From Rhizobium anhuiense (GTDB taxonomy: Bacteria > Pseudomonadota > Alphaproteobacteria > Rhizobiales > Rhizobiaceae), in the NCBI RefSeq assembly GCF_003985145.1, contig NZ_ML133521.1, forward strand, positions 248,001 through 312,000: DNA of 64,000 nucleotides. Direction: 5' to 3'. The stretch's first letter is position 1; each line of letters begins with the position of its first letter. Below are positions 8,253 to 16,663 of the stretch, in pieces. A program made the translations under genes and the position numbers. The notes beneath the pieces are model-generated. The model saw only the letters and a list, made by a program, of their open reading frames with translations. It ran no database searches and was not told where the DNA came from.

Positions 8253-9752
8253 ATGACGGAAGAACGACCCCTGCTGGAAGCCCGGCAGGTGTTCAGGGGA
8301 TTTTTCGGCAATCCCGTTTTGAAGGGCGTCGATATCGCCCTTCTGCCGGGCAGGGTTCACGCCCTGCTCGGCGAAAACGGCGCCGGCAAATCCACATTGA
8401 TCAACCTCCTGTCCGGTGCTCTCCAGCCGGACAGCGGTTCCATCCTCGTCGACGGCAAGCCCGTCGGGCGCTTCAGCCCGGCGGCGGCGCGCGCGGCAGG
8501 TATCGCCGTCGTTCAGCAGGAGCTGAGCCTGACGGCCAGTCTGTCGATTGCCGAAAACATCGGGCTCGGGGCATTTCCGCGTCGCTTCGGTCTGATCGAT
8601 TATAAAGCGCTTCATCGCGGCGTGTCGGATGTCTGCGACATGGTCGGGCTTACCGAAGCGCTCGACATGCCGGTCGCCGATCTCGCGCTCGGCCGCCGTC
8701 AGATGGTCGAGATCGCCAAGGCGCTGTTCCGCAAGCCGCGCGTGCTGATCCTGGACGAGCCGACTTCGTCGCTCTCCGCCCACGAAGCCGGCATCCTTGC
8801 CCGTCTGATCGAGACGCTCAAGGACCGCGGCACGGCACTTCTTTATATTTCCCACCGCCTCAATGAGGTGCAGGCGCTCTGCTCGCATGTCACGGTGCTG
8901 AAGGACGGCCTGGTCACCGCCGACCAGTCGCTCTCCGGCATCGACGGCGAGGGCCTGGTGCGCCTCATGGTCGGCCGCGAGACCGGCGACCTGTTCCCGC
9001 CGCGCGCCGCCACCAAGTCCGGCGAAACACGCATCAGCGTCGAAGGTTTCTCCGCCGGCATGGTGCGTGACGTCGGCTTCTCCGCCCGCGCCGGCGAGAT
9101 CGTCGGCATTGGCGGGCTCGTCGGACAAGGGCAGGAAGACCTGCTGCTCGGCCTTTACGGCGCGATTCCAGCCTCAGCCGCTCGCGCGGAAGTATCCGGC
9201 AAACCCGCCCTGCCCGCCGATGTCGGCGAGGCGAATGCGGCGGGCATCGTCTATGTCCCTGCCGACCGCAAGCATGAGGGGCTGGTGCTGCCCCACTCCA
9301 TCGCATCCAATCTCATCCTGCCCTCGCTCGGACGGCTCGCTCGCAACGGCTTACGCGACCGGCCGGCGGAAAACGGCCTGGTCGCCGATCTCGCGCGCAG
9401 GCTGACGATCAAGGGCGACACGGCCCGCCCGGTGCAGGCGCTTTCCGGCGGCAACCAGCAGAAGGTGGCGCTCGCCAAATGGCTGCCGCTCGATCCTTCC
9501 GTTCTGCTGCTCAACGATCCGACGCGCGGCGTCGACATCGAGACCAAGCGGGAAATTTACCTCATGCTCCGCGCTTTCGCCGCCGAGGGGCGGCTCGTCA
9601 TCCTGGCCAGTTCCGATACGCCGGAGCTCGTGCATCTTTGCGACCGTGTCGTGGTTCTGCGCGAGGGGCGCGTCGCGGCGGTGCTGTCGCAGGATGCGAT
9701 CAGCGAAGGGGCGATCGTCGGCGCGGCCATGGGCATCGCGACCGCGACGTAG
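8253..9752 (+). CDS. Sugar ABC transporter ATPase, duplicated NBD (RbsA/MglA type)
   Basis: 499-aa fused double ATPase for a ribose-class importer. The first half has Walker A GENGAGKST and Walker B VLILDEPTSSLS; the second half has signature LSGGNQQKVALAKWL and Walker-B-like VLLLNDPTRGVD, with the usual degenerate second Walker A (GIGGLVGQGQ). ATG 8253 with AGGAAA is preferred to the TTG at 8238. It follows the binding-protein gene by 47 nt and precedes two permease genes. Confidence 0.93.
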   Translation: MTEERPLLEARQVFRGFFGNPVLKGVDIALLPGRVHALLGENGAGKSTLINLLSGALQPDSGSILVDGKPVGRFSPAAARAAGIAVVQQELSLTASLSIAENIGLGAFPRRFGLIDYKALHRGVSDVCDMVGLTEALDMPVADLALGRRQMVEIAKALFRKPRVLILDEPTSSLSAHEAGILARLIETLKDRGTALLYISHRLNEVQALCSHVTVLKDGLVTADQSLSGIDGEGLVRLMVGRETGDLFPPRAATKSGETRISVEGFSAGMVRDVGFSARAGEIVGIGGLVGQGQEDLLLGLYGAIPASAARAEVSGKPALPADVGEANAAGIVYVPADRKHEGLVLPHSIASNLILPSLGRLARNGLRDRPAENGLVADLARRLTIKGDTARPVQALSGGNQQKVALAKWLPLDPSVLLLNDPTRGVDIETKREIYLMLRAFAAEGRLVILASSDTPELVHLCDRVVVLREGRVAAVLSQDAISEGAIVGAAMGIATAT

Positions 9753-9763
9753 GGAGAGGCGGC

Positions 9764-10726
9764 ATGAGCACAATTTCATCATCCCGGCTCTACGGCTCGA
9801 TCCAGCTCCGCCGCAACCGCGGCCTTGCCGGTCTCTATCTGGTCGTCGCCGCCTTTCTCATCCTCTATGCGCTGCTCTTTCCCGGCATCCTTTCCATCGG
9901 CGGCTTCTCCAAGTTCACGCAGAACTGGTTCCCGCTGGCGCTCGTCACCATGGCGCAGGCGCTGCTCATGCTGAACGGCGGCATCACGCTGGCGATCGGC
10001 CCGCTCGTCAGCCTTGGAGCGGTGATCGCCGCGACGACGATGGAAGGAGCGCTCGGCGTGCCGGGCGGCATTCTCGCGGTCTCGCTCGCCGGTCTTTCGA
10101 TCGGCGCCGTCATCGGCGCCATCGTCACGTATCTGAGGCTGCCGGCGATCATCGTCACGCTTGCCGGCTCCTTCATCATCGGCGGTGTGGCACTCATCCT
10201 GCTGCCGCGGCCGGGCGGGTTCATTCCCGACTGGCTGTCGACCACGCTGGCCGGCCACACGCCCGTCGCTTTCCTGCTGCTCATCGTGATCCTCGTGCTC
10301 TGGAAGGTCTTTCTCGCAACCCCGCTCGGCCTCGGCATCTACGCGGCCGGCGACAATCCGGTCGGCGCATTCCGCTCCGGCGTCCCGGTCGAGCGGGTGA
10401 AGGTCGCAGCCTTCGCGCTGTCCGGTCTGCTTGCAACGCTGACCGGTTTGTTCGTCGCCGCGCAGACCGGCTCGGGTGATCCGGTGATCGGCACGCCCTT
10501 CACGCTGAACTCGATCGCCGCCGCCGTGCTCGGCGGCGTCGGTTTCCTCGGCGGCAAGGGCACGATGCGCGGCGCGATCTGCGGCAGCCTGCTGCTCTCG
10601 GTCATGATCAACGTCATGTTCTTCCTGGGTTTCCCGCCGGTCGCGCAATATGTCGCGCAAGGGCTGATCATCGTTGGGGCGGTCGCTGTTCCGGAACTTC
10701 TTGGGGTATGGAGGGCAAGGCGATGA
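9764..10726 (+). CDS. Sugar ABC transporter permease 1 (RbsC type)
   Basis: 320-aa inner-membrane permease of the BPD_transp_2 family with about 8-10 hydrophobic segments, including LMLNGGITLAIGPLVSLGAVI and the cytoplasmic GDNPVGAFRSGVPVERVK loop typical of RbsC proteins. ATG 9764 has GGGAGAGG upstream. Its stop overlaps the start of the second permease by an ATGA, showing translational coupling. Two different permeases served by one double ATPase indicate a heterodimeric channel. Confidence 0.92.
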   Translation: MSTISSSRLYGSIQLRRNRGLAGLYLVVAAFLILYALLFPGILSIGGFSKFTQNWFPLALVTMAQALLMLNGGITLAIGPLVSLGAVIAATTMEGALGVPGGILAVSLAGLSIGAVIGAIVTYLRLPAIIVTLAGSFIIGGVALILLPRPGGFIPDWLSTTLAGHTPVAFLLLIVILVLWKVFLATPLGLGIYAAGDNPVGAFRSGVPVERVKVAAFALSGLLATLTGLFVAAQTGSGDPVIGTPFTLNSIAAAVLGGVGFLGGKGTMRGAICGSLLLSVMINVMFFLGFPPVAQYVAQGLIIVGAVAVPELLGVWRARR

Positions 10727-11664
10727 ACATGATCCGATCCGCGTTCCGCAATCCGCCGCTCCTGACCCTGCTTCTGGTCGCACTCGTCTGGATCGTCGCA
10801 AGCCTCTCGCTGCGTGGTTTCGGCGCCTATGGCCACCTGCGCTACCTGCTCGAACTCGCCGCGGTGATCGGCATTGCCGCCGCCGGGCAGACGCTCGTCA
10901 TCCTGATGGGCGGCATCGATCTCTCCGTCGGAGCGGTCATCACCGTCACGGCGATCCTGCTGCCGCTGATTTCGCCGGCCTGGGACCCGACCGGCCTTGC
11001 CGGCATCGTGGCGGCCCTTGCCATCGCCACCGGCATCGGCCTGATGAACGGCGCCGGTGCTGCCTATCTTCGCGTGCCGCCGATCATCATGACGCTTGCC
11101 ATGGCGACCTTCCTGCAGGGCCTGCTCGTCATCATCGCCGGCGGCAGCGCCGTCACTGTCAGCAATCCGGCGGTCATCCTGCTCGGGCAGGCGCGGCCGC
11201 TCGGCATCCCCTCGGGCATCATCCTGTGGCTCGTCGTTTCGATCGTCGTCCTGCTGCTCGTCCACCGCATGCCGATCGGCGCCCGTTTCCTGGCGCTTGG
11301 GGCGAACCCGCTGGCGGCCCGGCTTTCCGGCGTCAGCGTCACGCGCAACACGCTGGTCGGCCATACCCTGTCGGGCTTTTTCGCCGGTCTTGCCGGCATT
11401 CTCGTGCTCGGCATGAACCGGCAGGGCTATGTCGGCATCGGCGATCCCTATCTCTTGACCTCGATCGCCGCCGTCGTGCTCGGCGGCACCTCCATCCTCG
11501 GCGGGCGCGGCACCTATGCCGGGACCGTTCCGGGGGCGATCCTGCTTGTGACGACGACGGCGTTGATCACGGTCGTCAATGCCTCGCCCGGCTGGCGGTC
11601 GATCATGTTCGGCACGCTGATCCTCGCCCTTCTGCTGGTTTCCGGCCGGGAGGCGCGCCGATGA
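10723..11664 (+). CDS. Sugar ABC transporter permease 2 (RbsC type)
   Basis: 313-aa second membrane subunit, also BPD_transp_2, with LVILMGGIDLSVGAVITVTA and GANPLAARLSGVSVTR as family landmarks. ATG 10723 (GAGGG upstream, ATGA overlap with permease 1) is preferred to ATG 10708. Its stop overlaps the next gene by another ATGA, so transport and catabolic genes form one translational chain. Confidence 0.92.
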   Translation: MNMIRSAFRNPPLLTLLLVALVWIVASLSLRGFGAYGHLRYLLELAAVIGIAAAGQTLVILMGGIDLSVGAVITVTAILLPLISPAWDPTGLAGIVAALAIATGIGLMNGAGAAYLRVPPIIMTLAMATFLQGLLVIIAGGSAVTVSNPAVILLGQARPLGIPSGIILWLVVSIVVLLLVHRMPIGARFLALGANPLAARLSGVSVTRNTLVGHTLSGFFAGLAGILVLGMNRQGYVGIGDPYLLTSIAAVVLGGTSILGGRGTYAGTVPGAILLVTTTALITVVNASPGWRSIMFGTLILALLLVSGREARR

Positions 11665-12614
11665 CCGAACTCTATGACGGGCCGGTGATCGACCCGCACC
11701 ATCACCTCTGGGACCTTACGCTGCAACGTCATCCCTGGCTTCAGAAGGCGCGGGCATCAGGCGAAGAGATGGTTTTCGGCAGTTTAGCGCCGATCCTGCG
11801 CGACTACGGCATCGACGATTATCGCGCCGATGCCGCCCGCCAGAATGTGGTTGCCACGGTGCATGTCGAGGCCGGCTGGTCCGTTGCCTATCCGCTGGAA
11901 GAGAGCCGCTGGCTGGATGGCCTCGACCGCAGCTCCGGCGTGGCACACCGTTATATCGCCCGCATTCCCCTCGACGGGCCGGACGCCATGCGCCTGCTCG
12001 AGGCGGAAGCGGCAAATCCCAACGTCGTCGGCATCCGCGATATTTTGAGCTGGCATCCCGATGTGGCGAAGAGTTTTGCGTCGCGCGCCAACCGCATGAG
12101 CGATCCCGCCTGGCGGGCGGGCCTGGCGCACGCCACGCGGCTCGGGCTGGTCTTCGATCTGATGCTCTATCCCTGGCAGATGAGCGAAGCGCTCGACCTG
12201 GTGCGCGCCTTTCCGCAAACGCTTTTCGTGCTCAACCACGGCGGTAGCCCCACCGACCGGACGGCGGATGGCATGGCGCTCTGGCGTGACGGCCTGCGGG
12301 CGCTCGGCAACGAGCCGAATATACGCCTGAAGATCTCCGACCTCGTCGCCTACGACAATGATTGGACGCTCGAAAGCCTGCGGCCGGTGATCGAGCATTG
12401 CCTCGATTGTTTCGGCCCGGCGCGGGCCATGTTCGCAAGCGACTTTCCGGTTGCGGGCCTGCACGCCTCTTTCGACGAGGTCTATCAGGTTTTCCGCACG
12501 GTCGCCGCGCAACTCTCCTACGACGAGCAGCGCGCTTTGTTCTTTGCCACCGCCAATGACACCTATCGCCTCGGCATCGCCGATCCGGCCGAGATCAGGG
12601 ACTGCCATGTCTGA
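11661..12614 (+). CDS. Amidohydrolase-2 family metal-dependent hydrolase (lactonase-like)
   Basis: 317-aa TIM-barrel hydrolase of the amidohydrolase_2 (PF04909-type) group, which includes sugar lactonases such as L-fuconolactonase and 2-pyrone-4,6-dicarboxylate lactonase, as well as decarboxylases. The metal-binding HxH lies at the N-terminus (DPHHHLWDL) and the catalytic Asp is in ASDFPVAGLH near the C-terminus; FVLNHGGSP supplies another conserved His. Start ATG 11661 overlaps permease 2. Hydrolysis of a lactone formed during degradation of the imported compound is the likeliest role. Confidence 0.85.
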   Translation: MTELYDGPVIDPHHHLWDLTLQRHPWLQKARASGEEMVFGSLAPILRDYGIDDYRADAARQNVVATVHVEAGWSVAYPLEESRWLDGLDRSSGVAHRYIARIPLDGPDAMRLLEAEAANPNVVGIRDILSWHPDVAKSFASRANRMSDPAWRAGLAHATRLGLVFDLMLYPWQMSEALDLVRAFPQTLFVLNHGGSPTDRTADGMALWRDGLRALGNEPNIRLKISDLVAYDNDWTLESLRPVIEHCLDCFGPARAMFASDFPVAGLHASFDEVYQVFRTVAAQLSYDEQRALFFATANDTYRLGIADPAEIRDCHV

Positions 12615-13917
12615 CCTTCATACCACGACCGAAAACCTACTGATCGACGAGCGGGTGCGCGGCTTTCCGCCAGGCAATCCGCCGCTCCCGCTGGATGCCA
12701 TCGGCAGGCAGGGATGGAAGCCCTATGACGGCAGGATGGCCCTGCCGCTGATCTCGCTCGACCGGCAGGCTTTCTTCGACAATGCCGAACTGATGATGAT
12801 CTATGTGAAGAGCCATGGCGCCGAAATCGCCCCCCACGCCAAGACGCCGATGTCGACGGCGCTGTCGGAGGCGCTTCTGGCGGCGGGCGCCTGGGGCACG
12901 ACGGTCGCCGATATCCGTCAGGCGGCCGTGTTGCTCAAGGCCGGACAGCGCCGGCTGATCCTCGCCAACGAGATCGGTGGAGCTGCCGCCGCCCGCCGGC
13001 TGGCGGCCCTGCTCGGCCAATATCCCGATGCGGAACTGCATATTTTCGTGGATTCGACGGCGCTCGTCGAGGCTCTTTGCGCCGCATGGCAGGAGCGTGC
13101 CGATCTGCCGCCTCTTGGCCTGCTGGTGGAGTTCGGCGCCGGCCGCGCCGGTGCCCGCAGCGCCGCCGCCGCCGAGGCAATTGTCGAGGCGATCCTTGCC
13201 GTGGAGACTCCGACCTTCCGGCTGACCGGCATCGCCGCCTATGAGGGCGCGGCGGCCACCGCCGATGCGCAAGAGACGATGCGTCGCATCGACTCGCTGA
13301 TGGCGGTGACATCCGATTTTCTGCCGAAGCTGCGCGCCCGCATCGGCGACGAGCGGCCGCTCCTCGTCACATCAGGCGGCTCGGTGTTTTTCGACCTTGT
13401 GGTTGCCAGGCTTTCAGCCGCCGTTGCGGCCGATCCGGCCTGCCGGCTGGTGCTGCGCAGCGGCGCGATCTTCTTCCACGATCACGGCATCTACGAGCGC
13501 GGCCTTGCCGGCCTCGATGCACGCGGCGGCTTGCGCATCGGAGGCGAGATGATTTCCGCGGCCGCGGGTTTCCGTCCGGCGCTGCGGGTTTGGGCCGAGG
13601 TGCTGTCGCGACCGGAGCCGCGGCTTGCAATCTGCGGCATGGGCATGCGCGACGTGGCGATGGACCAGGGCCTGCCGCGGCCGCTGGCGCTCTACCGCAA
13701 TGGTGCGCATCTTGCCGATCTCGAAGGCGCCGAAGTGTTTCGCCTCAACGATCAGCACGCCTTCATCAGCCTTGCCGATGGCAGCGACGTTTCGGTCGGC
13801 GACGTCATCGAGTACGGCATCTCGCATCCCTGCACCTGCCTTGACCGGCATGCCATCCTTTACGGGCTCGATCCGGACCATTCGGTGACGGCGGCCTATC
13901 TGACCAGCTTCGGCTGA
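12607..13917 (+). CDS. PLP-dependent D-amino-acid enzyme (D-serine dehydratase/D-threonine aldolase-like)
   Basis: 436-aa fold-III PLP enzyme. The N-terminal alanine-racemase-type barrel carries the Schiff-base lysine in IAPHAKTPMS (near residue 80), and the C-terminal D-serine-dehydratase-like domain has the metal-binding region HPCTCLDRH. Members deaminate, cleave or racemise D-3-hydroxy amino acids; rhizobial genomes usually label this type amino acid deaminase. The start overlaps the amidohydrolase stop by 8 nt. Together with RidA next door it implies an enamine/imine intermediate from an amino-acid-like product. Confidence 0.82.
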   Translation: MSDLHTTTENLLIDERVRGFPPGNPPLPLDAIGRQGWKPYDGRMALPLISLDRQAFFDNAELMMIYVKSHGAEIAPHAKTPMSTALSEALLAAGAWGTTVADIRQAAVLLKAGQRRLILANEIGGAAAARRLAALLGQYPDAELHIFVDSTALVEALCAAWQERADLPPLGLLVEFGAGRAGARSAAAAEAIVEAILAVETPTFRLTGIAAYEGAAATADAQETMRRIDSLMAVTSDFLPKLRARIGDERPLLVTSGGSVFFDLVVARLSAAVAADPACRLVLRSGAIFFHDHGIYERGLAGLDARGGLRIGGEMISAAAGFRPALRVWAEVLSRPEPRLAICGMGMRDVAMDQGLPRPLALYRNGAHLADLEGAEVFRLNDQHAFISLADGSDVSVGDVIEYGISHPCTCLDRHAILYGLDPDHSVTAAYLTSFG

Positions 13918-13954
13918 ACTCTCCCTCCAAAAGCAAGAAAAGGAAAACCTGCTT

Positions 13955-14299
13955 ATGATCCAGCGCTATCAGAAAGGCTCGCGTATGAGCCAAGCCGTCA
14001 GCTACGGCGGTCTCGTCTATATTGCCGGCCAGGTCGCGGAAAATCGCAAGGCGGGCATTGAGGACCAGACCCGCGATGTGCTCGGCAAGATCGACGCCCT
14101 GTTGAAGGAGGCCGGGATCGACCGTTCGCGCCTCATCGCCGTCAACGTCTTCCTGCCGGCGATCGTCGATTTCGAGGCGATGAACAGCGTCTATGACAGC
14201 TGGATCGACATCGAAAACCCGCCGGCGCGCGCCTGCACCGAAGCTCGTCTCGCCGATCCCGATCTGCGCGTCGAAATGACCGCGATCGCCGCGCTGTAA
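13955..14299 (+). CDS. RidA/YjgF family enamine/imine deaminase
   Basis: 114-aa protein of the RidA family, which hydrolyses reactive 2-aminoacrylate-type imines released by PLP dehydratases. Family marks: YIAGQVAENRKAGIEDQT, and the RACTEARLADP block that contains the conserved substrate-binding arginine. AGGAAAA precedes ATG 13955. Its place directly after a PLP D-amino-acid enzyme fits removal of the imine product. Confidence 0.9.
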   Translation: MIQRYQKGSRMSQAVSYGGLVYIAGQVAENRKAGIEDQTRDVLGKIDALLKEAGIDRSRLIAVNVFLPAIVDFEAMNSVYDSWIDIENPPARACTEARLADPDLRVEMTAIAAL

Positions 14300-14330
14300 C
14301 GGCATCGCAACCGCCCGCACTGGAGAGATC

Positions 14331-15344
14331 ATGCATAGCGGTCTCGTCAATCCGATCGACTTTTCGCGCGAGGGCCGGCAGGCCGGCCACCTCGCCATTC
14401 CCTATTCGATCGACCGTTCGCCCTATTATCAGATCCGCATTCCGGTCCTTCGCCTGAAAAATGGCGAAGGGCCGTCCTTGCTGCTGATGGCGGGCAATCA
14501 TGGCGACGAGTATGAGGGTGAACTCCAGCTCGGACGGTTGATGCGGCTGTTGGACGCCGCGGAAATCCGTGGCGCCGTCACCATCCTGCCGATGGCGAAC
14601 CTGCCGGCGGTGATGGCGGCCAAGCGCTGCTCGCCCTTCGACGGCGGCAATCTCAATCGGGCCTTTCCCGGTGATCCCATGGGGTCGCCGACGGCGCGGA
14701 TGGCGCATTTCCTCGAACATGAACTTTTTCCGCGTCATGACGCCGTGCTCGACCTGCATTCGGGCGGCACCTCCATGGCGCACTTGCCCTGCACGCTGAT
14801 CGAGCGGCAGGCCGATGCGGCCCGCTTCGAACGGTCCGTTTCGCTGATGCGGGCGATGGGCGCGTCGCATGCCTTCATCGCCGATAACGGGCCGACGGCG
14901 CCGACATCGATGGGCGCTGCGGCAAGGGCAGGAATCGTCGGTCTTTCCGGCGAGTTCGGCGGCGGCGGAACCGTGACGCCCGAGACGATGGCTTTCACGG
15001 CGGCGGCGATCGACCGGCTGCTCGTCACACTCGGCATTATCGAGCGTCCGGTCCTGTCGCGCTCGCCGCTCGCCGAGCCCGGGCCGTTGCAACTGCTGTC
15101 GCTATCCCGGCACAGCCAGGGCATCTATGCGAACCGCAGAGGCTGGTTCGAGCCGGCTGTTGCCCTCGGCGCCACCGTTGCCGCCGGCGATCTGGCCGGA
15201 TGGTATCATGATCTCGAACGGCTGGAGCAGCCGGAGGAAGAGTTGCGTTTTGCCGAGAGCGGCATCGTCATTTCCCACAGGCTGCATTGCGACAGCCAGG
15301 CCGGCGACTGCCTGATCCAGGTCGCCGAACCCATCACATCCTGA
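14331..15344 (+). CDS. Zinc-dependent deacylase, succinylglutamate desuccinylase/aspartoacylase family
   Basis: 337-aa M14-like zinc hydrolase. The zinc ligands are visible as NHGDEYEG (HxxE, near residue 55) and LDLHSGG (second His), with the C-terminal beta domain containing GIYANRRGWFEP. The family includes AstE, aspartoacylase and the ectoine-pathway deacetylase DoeB, all of which remove an acyl group from an N-acyl amino acid. Last gene of the operon. Presumably it deacylates the substrate or an intermediate; the acyl group cannot be told. Confidence 0.85.
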   Translation: MHSGLVNPIDFSREGRQAGHLAIPYSIDRSPYYQIRIPVLRLKNGEGPSLLLMAGNHGDEYEGELQLGRLMRLLDAAEIRGAVTILPMANLPAVMAAKRCSPFDGGNLNRAFPGDPMGSPTARMAHFLEHELFPRHDAVLDLHSGGTSMAHLPCTLIERQADAARFERSVSLMRAMGASHAFIADNGPTAPTSMGAAARAGIVGLSGEFGGGGTVTPETMAFTAAAIDRLLVTLGIIERPVLSRSPLAEPGPLQLLSLSRHSQGIYANRRGWFEPAVALGATVAAGDLAGWYHDLERLEQPEEELRFAESGIVISHRLHCDSQAGDCLIQVAEPITS

Positions 15345-15359
15345 AGAGCGCCGATCTGC

Positions 15360-16544
15360 TCAAGTGATGGCATCGACTGCCGCCTTGACCCAGTCGAGAC
15401 GTTTGGCCGGGATCAGGCCGTAATTGTAGAAGTTCACGCCGTCAGCGCCGGCATCGACGGCGGCCCTGGCGCGCGCTGCCAGCACCGCAGCCGCGCTGAC
15501 CTCGGGATAGAAGACGCGCAGGCCCACCCCGAGAAATTTGTCCGGCCCGATTGCCGCCCGGCCGGTCCGGATGACATCGCCGATGGCATCAGGCGCCATG
15601 TCGTAGCAGCATAGGATCGCCCCGTCGCAGAGCTTGCCGGCGGCTGCGAGATCGACGCCGCCGAGCCAGCCGTCCTTCAGGTCGATCAGCACGACGCGTG
15701 TCGCCGGGTCGGCGGCCGCCTTGATTTCGCCGATCAGGCTGGTCACCGGCTCGCTGCGCCAGGTGAGATAGGCATGCAGGTCGGGATGGTCGCGGAAGGC
15801 ATCGATGCCGGCTGCCGGGAAGTCCGGGAACTGCGGTTCCGGGACAGCCCTTTCGCAGAGCTCGGCGATGAAGCGCGCGACCGAGCGGCGCGCGCCTTCG
15901 ACCGGCACGCCGGTCTTTTCGGCGCGCGCCGTGCAATGGTCGCAGAAGCAGAGCGATAGCAGGAAGTCGTCTTCGGCGTTCAGGCCGACGCCGTCTTTTT
16001 CGTGGTGGTATTCATGCGCGAAGCCCATGAAGTTCGGGCTCTCGAGTTCCACCATGTCGGGCCGGTAGTTCGTCGTGATGTCGCGCACGAGGGTGACGGC
16101 ATAGTCCCGCGCCGCCGGGCTGGAGGGGCAGAGATTGTAGTAGTTGGCATTGCCGAAGGCGTTTCGCGTCACATGATCGGGATGCAGCATGCCGAGGCGG
16201 CTATTGTGCAGGCAGACCGTCCAGCAGGAGACCTTGAGGCCCGTCGCATCGCGCGCCCTGACGAGCGCATCCAGCATGTCGCCGCGCTCAGTGACATTCC
16301 CGGCCATCAGCGGCCGGATCAGCTTATCCTGCCAGAGGCTTTCATCCGGTCGGAAATAGACCGTTCCGTCCTCGGGAAAATAGGCCTTCTGCTGCGGGCT
16401 GCGCGGCTGAAGGAAGCGGCCGGCATGATAGGAGGTCGCCAGGCTGACCGTGTTCAGGCCCGCGCGGCCGCCAAGCTCGGCGGCAAACGCGCTGAGCCCC
16501 TGATCCTGGATGTCCCAGGGATAAGTCCACATGGAAAGATGCAT
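15360..16544 (-). CDS. Uncharacterised TIM-barrel protein, putative glycosyl-hydrolase-like
   Basis: 394-aa soluble protein without signal peptide. Alternating strand/helix pattern and motifs such as DMVELESPNFMGF, the cysteine cluster LCFCDHC (near residue 200) and a final GADGVNFYNYGLI strand suggest a TIM barrel of the putative glycoside hydrolase (alpha-amylase-like) sort, but I do not recognise a characterised member. ATG 16544 with GGAG is chosen over an upstream in-frame ATG at 16637. It converges on the deacylase gene (15-nt gap) and has a TGTNC-N8-GNACA site 19 nt before its start, so it probably belongs to the same regulon. Confidence 0.75.
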   Translation of the reverse strand: MHLSMWTYPWDIQDQGLSAFAAELGGRAGLNTVSLATSYHAGRFLQPRSPQQKAYFPEDGTVYFRPDESLWQDKLIRPLMAGNVTERGDMLDALVRARDATGLKVSCWTVCLHNSRLGMLHPDHVTRNAFGNANYYNLCPSSPAARDYAVTLVRDITTNYRPDMVELESPNFMGFAHEYHHEKDGVGLNAEDDFLLSLCFCDHCTARAEKTGVPVEGARRSVARFIAELCERAVPEPQFPDFPAAGIDAFRDHPDLHAYLTWRSEPVTSLIGEIKAAADPATRVVLIDLKDGWLGGVDLAAAGKLCDGAILCCYDMAPDAIGDVIRTGRAAIGPDKFLGVGLRVFYPEVSAAAVLAARARAAVDAGADGVNFYNYGLIPAKRLDWVKAAVDAIT

Positions 16545-16562
16545 CGCCCGCTCCGTCAAATC

Positions 16563-16600
16563 TGTCCACTTTATAGAACATGTGTCCATAATAGTGTCCA
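16563..16600. promoter_or_regulatory. Candidate operator TGTCC-N8-GAACA plus repeated TGTCCA
   Basis: 16563-16580 (TGTCCACTTTATAGAACA) has the same outer bases as the site at 7073-7090. Directly beyond it, GTGTCCA occurs twice more at 16582-16588 and 16594-16600, 12 bp apart. Clustered half-sites just upstream of the start codon point to a repressor target. Confidence 0.45.
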
Positions 16601-16619
16601 CACTGAATTTGAGCGCGGG

Positions 16620-16655
16620 CCTCTGCGCTCCCGCCATAGAGCGGGAGCGCAGAGG
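16620..16655 (-). terminator. Strong hairpin after the DoxX operon
   Basis: Perfect 15-bp stem (arms CCTCTGCGCTCCCGC and GCGGGAGCGCAGAGG) with a 6-base loop, starting 8 bases beyond the DoxX stop codon on the minus strand. No U-run follows. It probably marks the 3' end of the DODA-GST-DoxX transcript. Confidence 0.65.
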
Positions 16656-16663
16656 TTGCGGGC

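Noticed and set aside
9779..11364. Long minus-strand ORFs opposite the two sugar permeases
   Set aside because: Extremely charged, repetitive Asp/Arg/Gln composition typical of antisense frames of hydrophobic membrane genes.
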